Shown here piece after piece: positions 6,308 through 13,201 of a stretch of DNA of 15,849 bases (position 1 is the first letter of the stretch; every line of letters starts with the position of its first letter). The position numbers and the translations under genes were made by a program. The stretch lies in NCBI GenBank assembly GCA_017397605.1, contig JAFQII010000232.1:1-15849 (forward strand), in the 5' to 3' direction. Below the pieces are notes generated by a model. It made no database searches, was not told the origin of the DNA, and worked only from the letters and a program-made list of their open reading frames with translations. The stretch is from Clostridia bacterium. Lineage in GTDB: Bacteria; Bacillota; Clostridia; Oscillospirales; CAG-382.

Positions 6308-7633
6308 TTATCTGATTTTATCATGATTTTGCTCAAACCCGAGCGAAATACGCTCACGGATGTTTTCTTCCAGCGCCGCAAAGCGACGGTTGGTCACAAA
6401 CCAAAAGACCGCACCGACCGCCAAACGCACAAAATTGAGCATCCCCGCAAGGACCGGCAACACATAGACCGCTGTCCATCCGAGCGCAAGGAGTACAAGT
6501 AATACATACGGCATCCCGCTCAGGTGCACTTCACCGCAGCCGAACGATGCCGAAAGCGCTTCGGTCTGCACCGCAAAATGCAGCCAAAAGCACATCAAGA
6601 GTCCCATACCGACAAGGGCGATCAACGCAAGGCAAAGCTGCGTCCCGACCTCAATTTCCGCATACACGCGCGCGTCCCACACCGTAAAATACCTGCGGTA
6701 CACTTCCGCCAAAAGCAACACGACGGCAGATGCGGAAGCAAGACAGATCGACATCTTGTAGCACTTGACCCCCGCAAGCTTTTGCAAAAACAAGCATCCG
6801 CACGCCATCAATGCGGGGAACATACAGATCGGCAGAACACGCAATCCGTCAAACAGCAGATCAAACGCAAACACCAAGCCGATCCCGATACACAGTCTTG
6901 CCATATGCAAATACGATACCGTACGCTTGATACGTTTTTCGTCGCTGTCCGTTTCGAGATACGATGCAAACATGGACACAAAGCCTTCGTCCTTGGCAAA
7001 CAGATTTACCAACGGCAAAAACGACACCAGCCAGATCACGGCAACGATCAGCACCGGCACGGAACAGATCACGGAGAGCAAATCCGTCGCGCCCGCAAAC
7101 TGCACCATGAGGTTGTACAAGCCGTCGTCGGTGACTTCCCCGTACTGGACATACCAGTCGGGCAGTGCCGTCAGCTCGGGCAAAAAGTTGCACACACTGC
7201 GTGTAACGGCAAACAACACCGACAAAAACCGCAGATTGTCTGCACCGACGTACATCCGCTCGCAACCTGCGACGCGTGCAAGCTCCTCCGCGCCTTTTAA
7301 GAAGGAACGGAAAAACAGCACCAGGCAACCGCCCTCCAGCAAGGCAAACACAAAGGTCGCAAGCATGCTGTCCGAGCGAATCTCGGAGCCTGACACCGAC
7401 TGCCACAGCAATATTTTTGCCACAGAGATGCCCAAAAGATACAACACCAACCGGCGTGCTTGCGTCATGCTTTCGTTGAGCTCGGAGAAAATGCGCAAAG
7501 CAAACCAAACAATTGCCCATGCGATCACATCCGGCAGAACGTCCGTAAGTCCCCAGACAGGGTTGGCAAGCAAGACCGCCGCCGCGATGATTCCGATCAC
7601 CGACAGTGAGATCCATTTGTGTTGTTTTGTCAT
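6308..7633 (-). CDS. Unrecognised multi-pass membrane protein (441 aa)
   Basis: I do not recognise a family. The 441-residue protein has about ten hydrophobic segments, roughly at residues 8-28, 33-50, 60-78, 90-112, 132-150, 182-210, 243-285, 295-315, 330-355 and 375-410. Between segments 5 and 6 lies an acidic/aromatic loop (around 150-180), and around residues 220-240 there is a charged loop (ETDSDEKRIKR). The C-terminus is cytoplasmic-looking and charged (RFAALEENIRERISLG). No transporter, protease or glycosyltransferase motif stands out. The ATG at 7631-7633 follows an excellent ribosome binding site (AAAGGAGA at 7648-7641, 7-nt spacing). It starts 19 nt after the stop of another membrane protein that itself follows secA, so the three appear co-transcribed. 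A membrane complex with that neighbour is a reasonable inference, no more. Confidence 0.8.
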   Translation of the reverse strand: MTKQHKWISLSVIGIIAAAVLLANPVWGLTDVLPDVIAWAIVWFALRIFSELNESMTQARRLVLYLLGISVAKILLWQSVSGSEIRSDSMLATFVFALLEGGCLVLFFRSFLKGAEELARVAGCERMYVGADNLRFLSVLFAVTRSVCNFLPELTALPDWYVQYGEVTDDGLYNLMVQFAGATDLLSVICSVPVLIVAVIWLVSFLPLVNLFAKDEGFVSMFASYLETDSDEKRIKRTVSYLHMARLCIGIGLVFAFDLLFDGLRVLPICMFPALMACGCLFLQKLAGVKCYKMSICLASASAVVLLLAEVYRRYFTVWDARVYAEIEVGTQLCLALIALVGMGLLMCFWLHFAVQTEALSASFGCGEVHLSGMPYVLLVLLALGWTAVYVLPVLAGMLNFVRLAVGAVFWFVTNRRFAALEENIRERISLGFEQNHDKIR

Positions 7634-7652
7634 ATCGGTTTCTCCTTTGAGG

Positions 7653-8276
7653 TCATTTTCTGCGCGCGCGCCTCTCCGCCGCCTTCATGTCCTGCTCGGC
7701 GACATAGCGCTTGTCTTTTTCGTACTGCGATTCGCTGGTGATCAAAACCAGGCAAGTATGCGTAAAGTACAGATTCATTATCAGTGCGATGTAATACGCA
7801 ATGTACGAGACCATTACCAATCTGGAGTCGTCGATGACATTGTTAAAAATCAGCATCGACAGCGAGAAAAAGATGACCAGCGACGTGATGTACAGCTGTC
7901 TGTTTGCCATGGCTTGCAGTTTTTTGTGCTCGCACTCTTTGGCGATGCGTATGACTGCCAGGCAATGATACAGCACCACAAAAAACCATGCCACAAAGAA
8001 CATCGTATAGGTCGCAAGCTCCACATACGGAAGCTTGACGGCAAGGTCGATCTCAAAGCCCAAAAACGGCAACAGAATGTTGATCAGCAAAAACAGACCG
8101 CGCGGCAGCAAAAACAGTGCGGCAACCGAGGAATAAGCAAAATACCGATCCAGACGCGATGCCAAAAAGAATCCGTATGCCAGCAAGGGAGACGCTATCA
8201 CGCCCAAGCCGAGCGGATGCAACAGCAAAAAGCAATAGCCGAGGAATGCAATTCCAAAGCCCATGATGATGACCAT
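7653..8276 (-). CDS. Unrecognised six-helix membrane protein downstream of secA
   Basis: I do not recognise a family. From the ATG at 8276 the protein has 207 residues, about six hydrophobic segments and a strongly charged C-terminal tail (YEKDKRYVAEQDMKAAERRARRK) that should lie in the cytoplasm. The start is uncertain. The frame stays open upstream to an ATG at 8381, but that would overlap the secA end by 40 nt and read SecA's zinc-tail codons as an Arg-rich N-terminus. The ATG at 8276 is directly abutted by AAAGGA. The next ATG at 8264 has that site at 12-nt spacing and may be the true start. Two hairpins lie between the secA stop and this point, which supports a start downstream of them. 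It ends 19 nt before the next membrane-protein gene and is probably in the secA transcript. Confidence 0.7.
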   Translation of the reverse strand: MVIIMGFGIAFLGYCFLLLHPLGLGVIASPLLAYGFFLASRLDRYFAYSSVAALFLLPRGLFLLINILLPFLGFEIDLAVKLPYVELATYTMFFVAWFFVVLYHCLAVIRIAKECEHKKLQAMANRQLYITSLVIFFSLSMLIFNNVIDDSRLVMVSYIAYYIALIMNLYFTHTCLVLITSESQYEKDKRYVAEQDMKAAERRARRK

Positions 8277-8286
8277 TCCTTTCGTA

Positions 8287-8337
8287 GTCCGCCATGCGGA
8301 CGTGTTGTAAGTCTGAAAAAAGCGATCTGTTTTTTCA
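8287..8337 (-). other. Two hairpins in the gap after secA
   Basis: TGAAAAAA (8314-8321) and TTTTTTCA (8330-8337) form a perfect 8-bp AT-only inverted repeat starting a few nt after the secA stop on the minus strand. A GC-rich perfect repeat GTCCGC-CAT-GCGGAC (8287-8301) follows. Neither has a proper T-tract outside its stem, so I do not call a terminator. They may stabilise the secA mRNA end or weaken read-through into the membrane-protein genes. Confidence 0.4.
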
Positions 8338-8341
8338 AACT

Positions 8342-11095
8342 TTACTCCGTCTTTCCTGCGCCGCCGATGCCGCCGCAGCATTTTTTGTACTTCTTGCCCG
8401 AGCCGCAGGGGCAGGGATCATTGGGGCCGACTTTTTTGCCCTTTTGTACGGTGACGGTCGGCTTTTTGGGTTCTGCGGGCGTTCCGCCGCCCGACATGCT
8501 CGTAATTCTGACCTGCTTGCGTTCCGCCTGCTCCTGCTTTGCAATGGTCAGCACCATACGGACAGTGCCGGAACGGATGTCATCGACCATCGCCTCAAAC
8601 ATCTCGCTGCTGGCGATCTTGTACTCGATGATCGGGTTGCGCTGTGCATACGCGTTGAGTCCGATGCTTCCGCGCAGGGAATCTGCGTCATCGATATATG
8701 CCATCCAGTTGCGGTCGACATTTGCAAGCAAAATCTTGCGCTCCAGCACACGGAATACCTCGGGAGTAAACGTTTCCTCCTGAGCGCTGTATTTTTTGTC
8801 CGCAAGCGCTTGCAGAATATCACAAAGGGATTCGGGATCAAGTTTGTCCAACCCCTCGCGGTCAAAGTCCAATTCGTCCGTCACGCCGAGCATAACGCCA
8901 AACTGCGCCTTGAGCGATGCAAAATCCCACTCATCCGGCACATCCGCTTGCGTCGCCTGCTCGACGGCGTTTTCGATATAACGCGAAATCATGTCGCGGA
9001 CAGTTTTGCTGATATCATCCTCGTTCAGCACATCGCGGCGCTGTTTGTAGATCAGCTCGCGCTGCTGGTTCATCACGTCGTCGTACGCAATGACGTTTTT
9101 ACGGCGTTCAAAGTTGACTCCCTCGATCTTTTTCTGTGCAGACTCGATCGAACCGGAAAGCATCTTTGCGTCAATGGGCTGATCCTCGGGAATCTTGAGC
9201 GCATCGATCATGCCGACAATACGGTCTGCGCCGAACAGACGCATCAGATCGTCTTCCATTGCGATGTAGAAACAGCTCTCGCCGGGATCTCCCTGACGTC
9301 CCGATCGGCCGCGCAGCTGGTTGTCGATACGGCGGGACTCGTGACGCTCCGTGCCGAGAATAAACAAACCGCCTGCCGCACGGACTTTTTCCGCCTCTTC
9401 CTTGATCGCAGGCTCAAAGGATGCCTTAAGCTCCGCAAAACGTTTTCTTGCCGCGAGGATGTCCGCATCCTCGGTGCGTCCGTAGCTGTCCGCCTCGGCA
9501 ATCAGTTCGTCCGCAAACTCCTCCTTGCGCATCTGCTGTTTTGCCAGAAAGTCTGCGTTACCGCCGAGCATAATGTCCGTACCGCGGCCTGCCATGTTGG
9601 TCGCAATCGTGACCGCGCCCAATTTGCCTGCCTGCGCGACGATCTCCGCCTCACGCTCGTGATGCTTGGCATTGAGCACCTGATGCGGAATGCCGTTGCG
9701 CCTGAGAATTGCAGAAAGCGCCTCGCTCTTTTCGACCGAAACGGTACCGACCAATACGGGCTGTCCTTTTTCGTGGCATGCCTTGATGCGCTCTACGATC
9801 GCAGCGTATTTTGCGCCGATGCTCTTGTAGACGATATCGTTGTGATCGACACGGATCATCGGCTTGTTGGTCGGAACCTCAACCACGTCAAGCATGTAGA
9901 TCTCGCGGAACTCGTCTTCCTCGGTCATCGCCGTACCCGTCATGCCCGACAGCTTGTCGTACAGACGGAAATAGTTTTGGAACGTGATCGTGGCAAGCGT
10001 CTTGTTTTCTTTTGCGACCTCAACGTTTTCTTTTGCTTCGATCGCCTGATGCAGACCGTTGGAATACCGTCTGCCCGGCATGATACGGCCCGTAAAGGAG
10101 TCGACGATCAGAACCTGACCGTCTTTGATCACGTAGTCAACGTCCAACTGCATGACGCCGCGTGCGCGCAGGGCGTTGTTGATGTAATGCATCAGCTCGT
10201 TGTTTTCTGCGTCACCCAGGTTTTCGACGTGGAAATGGCTCTCCGCCTTGCGCACGCCGTTGGAGGTGAGCACAGCGGTTCTTGCCTTTTCGTCAACGAT
10301 ATAATCCTCTTCGACGTCCTCGTCGCTCTGCTTGCGGTCAACTTCCTTGATACGCAGGCATTTGAGACGGCGCACAAAGTCGTCGGCTTTTTTGTACATA
10401 TCGCCCGAGTCCTCGCCAGGGCCCGAAATGATCAGCGGCGTACGCGCCTCGTCGATCAGAATGCTGTCCACCTCGTCGACGATTGCAAAACGGTGTCCGC
10501 GCTGTACCACACCTGCTTTGGACTGCGCCATGTTGTCACGCAGGTAGTCAAAGCCGAACTCATTGTTGGTACCGTACGTAATATCCGCAAGGTAAGCCGC
10601 CTTTTTTTCGTTCTGCGGCACTTCGTGCGTGACCAGACCGACCGTCATGCCGAGATAGCGGAACACGTTGCCCATCCACTCGCTGTCACGGCGCGCAAGG
10701 TAGTCGTTGACCGTAACGATATGGACGCCCTTGCCCTCCAAAGCGTTGAGGTACGCAGGCATGGTTTCGGTCAGCGTCTTACCCTCACCCGTGCGCATCT
10801 CCGCGATACGTCCCTGGTGAATCAGAATACCGCCCATGACCTGCACGTCATAAGGGCGCTTGCCCAAAACGCGCCAGTCAGCCTCGCGCACGACGGCAAA
10901 CGCATCGGGAAGAATATCGTCGAGCGTTTTGCCCGATTCAAGCTGTTCGCGGAAGACGACGGTCATATTGCACAGCTCCGCATCACTCATTTGCGCGTAC
11001 TTTTCGCCGAGGGCGTTCACCTTGTCGACGAGCGGACGGATCAGACGGATCTGTTTTTCGCTGTAGGATTTAAAGAATTTTGAGAATAAAGCCAT
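8342..11095 (-). CDS. secA: Preprotein translocase ATPase SecA
   Basis: SecA is the ATP-driven motor that pushes unfolded secretory proteins through the SecYEG channel at the cytoplasmic membrane. The 917-residue length is normal for a Firmicute SecA1. Visible features in order: Walker A MRTGEGKT at 100-107, the Walker B/DEAD-like DEVD at 207-210 followed by ILIDEARTPLIISG, the helicase-type motifs TNMAGRGTDIML and ESRRIDNQLRGRSGRQGDPG in the second nucleotide-binding fold, and the C-terminal zinc-binding tail DPCPCGSGKKYKKCCGG, with three Cys ligands plus a CC pair, that binds SecB or ribosomes in other bacteria. The ATG at 11093-11095 has a strong GGGGGA site upstream. It is transcribed divergently from trmL and leads a run of membrane-related genes. 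Nothing appears truncated. Confidence 0.98.
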   Translation of the reverse strand: MALFSKFFKSYSEKQIRLIRPLVDKVNALGEKYAQMSDAELCNMTVVFREQLESGKTLDDILPDAFAVVREADWRVLGKRPYDVQVMGGILIHQGRIAEMRTGEGKTLTETMPAYLNALEGKGVHIVTVNDYLARRDSEWMGNVFRYLGMTVGLVTHEVPQNEKKAAYLADITYGTNNEFGFDYLRDNMAQSKAGVVQRGHRFAIVDEVDSILIDEARTPLIISGPGEDSGDMYKKADDFVRRLKCLRIKEVDRKQSDEDVEEDYIVDEKARTAVLTSNGVRKAESHFHVENLGDAENNELMHYINNALRARGVMQLDVDYVIKDGQVLIVDSFTGRIMPGRRYSNGLHQAIEAKENVEVAKENKTLATITFQNYFRLYDKLSGMTGTAMTEEDEFREIYMLDVVEVPTNKPMIRVDHNDIVYKSIGAKYAAIVERIKACHEKGQPVLVGTVSVEKSEALSAILRRNGIPHQVLNAKHHEREAEIVAQAGKLGAVTIATNMAGRGTDIMLGGNADFLAKQQMRKEEFADELIAEADSYGRTEDADILAARKRFAELKASFEPAIKEEAEKVRAAGGLFILGTERHESRRIDNQLRGRSGRQGDPGESCFYIAMEDDLMRLFGADRIVGMIDALKIPEDQPIDAKMLSGSIESAQKKIEGVNFERRKNVIAYDDVMNQQRELIYKQRRDVLNEDDISKTVRDMISRYIENAVEQATQADVPDEWDFASLKAQFGVMLGVTDELDFDREGLDKLDPESLCDILQALADKKYSAQEETFTPEVFRVLERKILLANVDRNWMAYIDDADSLRGSIGLNAYAQRNPIIEYKIASSEMFEAMVDDIRSGTVRMVLTIAKQEQAERKQVRITSMSGGGTPAEPKKPTVTVQKGKKVGPNDPCPCGSGKKYKKCCGGIGGAGKTE

Positions 11096-11138
11096 GATAC
11101 TTTCCCCCTATATACGAGAAAATAATATATTTCATATT

Positions 11139-11147
11139 ATGATACCA
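11139..11147 (-). promoter_or_regulatory. Extended -10 promoter element for secA
   Basis: On the minus strand TGGTATCAT (11147-11139) combines a TGn extension with TATCAT, five of six matches to the -10 consensus. It lies about 45 nt upstream of the secA ATG. No good -35 box stands at 17 nt, as expected for extended -10 promoters, but this makes the call moderate. Confidence 0.4.
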
Positions 11148-11157
11148 CACTTTTGAA

Positions 11158-11176
11158 AAAAAGTATAGCACTTTTT
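11158..11176. other. Inverted repeat between the divergent secA and trmL promoters
   Basis: AAAAAGT (11158-11164) and ACTTTTT (11170-11176) form a 7-bp inverted repeat around ATAGC. It sits midway between the two divergent promoters, so it could be a regulator site or simply AT-rich spacer. A second palindrome, TTTTGCAAAA, occupies 11192-11201 in the trmL promoter spacer. Confidence 0.3.
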
Positions 11177-11186
11177 GTAAAAATAA

Positions 11187-11215
11187 TTGCATTTTGCAAA
11201 ATTTCGTTATATAAT
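11187..11215 (+). promoter_or_regulatory. Promoter of the trmL-mnmE-mnmG-rsmG operon
   Basis: TTGCAT at 11187-11192 (four of six -35 matches) lies 17 nt from a perfect TATAAT at 11210-11215. Transcription would start near 11222, giving a leader of about 28 nt before the trmL ATG at 11250. A palindrome TTTTGCAAAA lies between the boxes at 11192-11201. Confidence 0.7.
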
Positions 11216-11249
11216 AGAAGAATCAAATACGAAAGCGAACCAATTTTTT

Positions 11250-11750
11250 ATGCACGACATCAACATCGTACTGCTGGAACCCGAGATTCCGCAAAACACG
11301 GGCAACATCTCGCGCACCTGCGCGGCGACGCATTGCTCCCTGCACCTCATCAAACCGTTGGGCTACTCGCTTGACGACCGCTATCTCAAGCGCGCAGGAC
11401 TGGATTACTGGCAGCATCTCGATCTGCATATTTACGAAAATCTCGCGGAGTTCTACGAAAAGAACCCCGATGCGGTATGCTATTACTTTACAACCAAAGC
11501 GGCAAAGTGCTACACCGACCCCGTTTATCCCGAAAAGGTTTATCTGATGTTCGGCAAGGAGACCAAGGGCTTGCCCGAGGAGCTCATCAAGGAGCACCGC
11601 GAGACCTGCGTCCGCATCCCGATGTGGCAGGAGCTGCGCAGTCTCAATCTTTCAAACTCGGTCGCCGTTGCGGTATATGAGGTATTGCGCCAGCGCTCGT
11701 TTGGCGATCTCAACCAAGTCGGCAAGCTGCAGGGCGAGGTGCTGTTATGA
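11250..11750 (+). CDS. trmL: tRNA (cytidine/uridine-34 2'-O)-methyltransferase TrmL
   Basis: SPOUT-fold methyltransferase that adds a 2'-O-methyl group to the wobble nucleotide 34 of leucine tRNAs, using S-adenosylmethionine. The 166-residue length matches the minimal TrmL form, which lacks an extra RNA-binding domain. Family signatures are clear: NIVLLEPEIPQNTGNISRTC at the N-terminus (motif 1), LMFGKETKGLP (motif 2) and the knot segment RIPMWQELRSLNLSNSVAVA (motif 3). I chose the ATG at 11250 because it begins directly at the conserved NIVLLEPEIPQNTG and lies downstream of the promoter; an open frame extends upstream but would begin inside the promoter. No strong Shine-Dalgarno precedes it (GAAAGCGAA is weak). 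The stop overlaps the mnmE start as ATGA, so translation is coupled. Confidence 0.92.
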   Translation: MHDINIVLLEPEIPQNTGNISRTCAATHCSLHLIKPLGYSLDDRYLKRAGLDYWQHLDLHIYENLAEFYEKNPDAVCYYFTTKAAKCYTDPVYPEKVYLMFGKETKGLPEELIKEHRETCVRIPMWQELRSLNLSNSVAVAVYEVLRQRSFGDLNQVGKLQGEVLL

Positions 11751-13111
11751 GAACCGTCGCCGCGATCTCCACGCCTTACGGAAAAGGCGGCGTTGCGCTG
11801 ATCCGCATCACGGGCGACGACGCGATCGCCGTCGCGCAAAAGGTCGCTCTGCGTACCAAAGGCATTCCCCTGTCGCAAACGCCGTCGGGGCAAGCCGTGC
11901 GCGCCACCTTTGTTGACGGAGACAATCCGTTTGACGACGGTCTGGTCACGCTGTTCCGCGCGCCGCACTCGTTTACGGGTGAGGACACGGCGGAGCTCTG
12001 CTGTCACGGCGGTATTTTGCTGACACAAAAGCTGTTGTCCGCCGTATTTGCCGCAGGTGCATTCCCCGCGGGTGCGGGCGAGTTTACGCGCCGTGCGTTT
12101 CAAAACGGCAAGCTTTCGCTGTCGCAGGCGGAAGCTGTCGGCGGTCTGATCGACGCCAAAAGCGACCGTTATCTGACCGTGTCGCTGTTGCAATGCCGCG
12201 GCGCACTGTCCGAAAAACTGCAATCCCTTTGCGACCGCATGCGTTTTTTGATCGCGTCGGTCTATGCATATATCGATTATCCCGACGAAGATATGACCGA
12301 TGTTCCCGTCGACGAAATGCGCACGCGCCTGCAGGCGATTTGCGCAGAAATCCAAAAGCTGTGCGACAGCCATTCCTACGGCAAGGCGATCAGCGAGGGC
12401 ATCAAAGCCGCGATCGTCGGCAAGCCCAACACGGGCAAAAGCGCACTCTTGAACGCACTCGCAGGCGAGGAACGCGCCATTGTTACCGACATCGCAGGCA
12501 CGACGCGCGACGTGGTCAAGGAGCAGATCCGTCTGGGCGACCTGCTGTTGAACCTTTCCGACACCGCAGGCATCCGCGAAAGCGACGACCGCGTCGAGCA
12601 GATCGGCATCGAACGCAGTCTCTCCGCGCTCAAAGACGCGGAGCTGGTGTTGGCAGTCTTTGACGGCTCGCGCCCGTTTGAAGAACAGGACGCGGACGTG
12701 TTGCGTTACATCCGCGAAAGCGGCAAAGAAGCGCAAACCGTCTACATTCTCAACAAAACAGACCTGCCCGAGGATGTTTCGGTACGTAACGCACTTCCCG
12801 CAGAGCCCGTCTGTATTTCCGCAAAAGGAACATCGGGGCTTGACGTATTGGAACAAGCCGTGCGCACACGGTTTGGCGAGATCGAAACCGACTCCCTCGG
12901 CGAGATCGTCGTGGGCGCAAGACAGTTTGCCGCGCTGACAAAAGCCAAAACGCATATCGAAAACGCATTGCGTACGCTGGACGGCTTTTCGCAGGACATG
13001 GCAGGGCTTGACATGGAACACGCGTTGCAGGCGTTGGAAGAAGTCGACGGCAAAACCGCCTCCGACGAGATTGTGGACGAGATCTTCTCGCATTTCTGCG
13101 TCGGCAAATAA
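11747..13111 (+). CDS. mnmE: tRNA U34 modification GTPase MnmE (TrmE)
   Basis: MnmE works with MnmG to build the 5-(carboxymethyl)aminomethyl group on wobble U34, using GTP hydrolysis and a folate one-carbon unit. The 454 residues cover the folate-binding N-terminal domain (about 1-118), a helical domain, and an inserted G domain with all motifs: G1 GKPNTGKS at 225-232, G2 TDIAGTT at 247-253, G3 DTAG at 272-275, G4 NKTD at 336-339 and SAK at 358-360. The protein ends in the family's catalytic C(I/V)GK motif with Cys451. G1 has Thr where most homologues have Val, which looks neutral. The ATG overlaps the trmL stop by 4 nt, and GAGG at 11736-11739 is a well-placed ribosome binding site inside trmL. 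MnmE precedes its partner mnmG by 90 nt. Confidence 0.97.
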   Translation: MRTVAAISTPYGKGGVALIRITGDDAIAVAQKVALRTKGIPLSQTPSGQAVRATFVDGDNPFDDGLVTLFRAPHSFTGEDTAELCCHGGILLTQKLLSAVFAAGAFPAGAGEFTRRAFQNGKLSLSQAEAVGGLIDAKSDRYLTVSLLQCRGALSEKLQSLCDRMRFLIASVYAYIDYPDEDMTDVPVDEMRTRLQAICAEIQKLCDSHSYGKAISEGIKAAIVGKPNTGKSALLNALAGEERAIVTDIAGTTRDVVKEQIRLGDLLLNLSDTAGIRESDDRVEQIGIERSLSALKDAELVLAVFDGSRPFEEQDADVLRYIRESGKEAQTVYILNKTDLPEDVSVRNALPAEPVCISAKGTSGLDVLEQAVRTRFGEIETDSLGEIVVGARQFAALTKAKTHIENALRTLDGFSQDMAGLDMEHALQALEEVDGKTASDEIVDEIFSHFCVGK

Positions 13112-13116
13112 TTCCC

Positions 13117-13136
13117 CCGAAAACGACAGTTTTCGG
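13117..13136 (+). other. Short hairpin after mnmE
   Basis: CCGAAAAC (13117-13124) pairs perfectly with GTTTTCGG (13129-13136) around a GACA loop, starting 5 nt after the mnmE stop codon. The bases after it (CATTCAAA) are not a T-tract, so it is unlikely to terminate efficiently and may instead protect or process the mRNA between mnmE and mnmG. Confidence 0.4.
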
Positions 13137-13157
13137 CATTCAAATTCTTTGGAGATT

Positions 13158-13191
13158 GTTAAGAACCTTTCTTCCAAGAAAGGTTCTTGAC
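13158..13191 (+). repeat. Long perfect inverted repeat directly before mnmG
   Basis: AAGAACCTTTCTT (13161-13173) and AAGAAAGGTTCTT (13176-13188) are exact reverse complements separated by CC. The pairing extends outward to 13158 and 13191 with one T-G wobble, giving a 16-bp arm. A GGAG motif (13151-13154) lies just upstream and the mnmG ATG 11 nt downstream. It resembles the palindrome after rsmG (15804-15840), suggesting a repeat family. Confidence 0.65.
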
Positions 13192-13201
13192 CGTACCTTT
13201 T

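Noticed and set aside
8053..8295. An 80-codon minus-strand frame whose ATG sits in the hairpin loop after secA
   Set aside because: No ribosome binding site, and it overlaps the better-supported membrane-protein frame throughout.
6765..8783. A 672-codon plus-strand frame opposite the two membrane-protein genes
   Set aside because: It runs through several gene boundaries on the other strand, including promoter-like and hairpin sequence and the secA end, and its product has no hydrophobic or domain pattern. The minus-strand products show coherent membrane helices and good ribosome binding sites.
8294..11083. A 929-codon open frame on the plus strand opposite secA
   Set aside because: It is a shadow of secA: the protein is compositionally odd, matches no family, and the minus-strand frame encodes an unmistakable SecA. 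The codon bias of the real gene avoids codons whose complements are stops.
13187..13201. TTG start giving mnmG five extra residues
   Set aside because: The TTG lies at the end of the inverted repeat, with AGG only 3 nt away; the ATG at 13202 starts just before the conserved FAD-binding fold.
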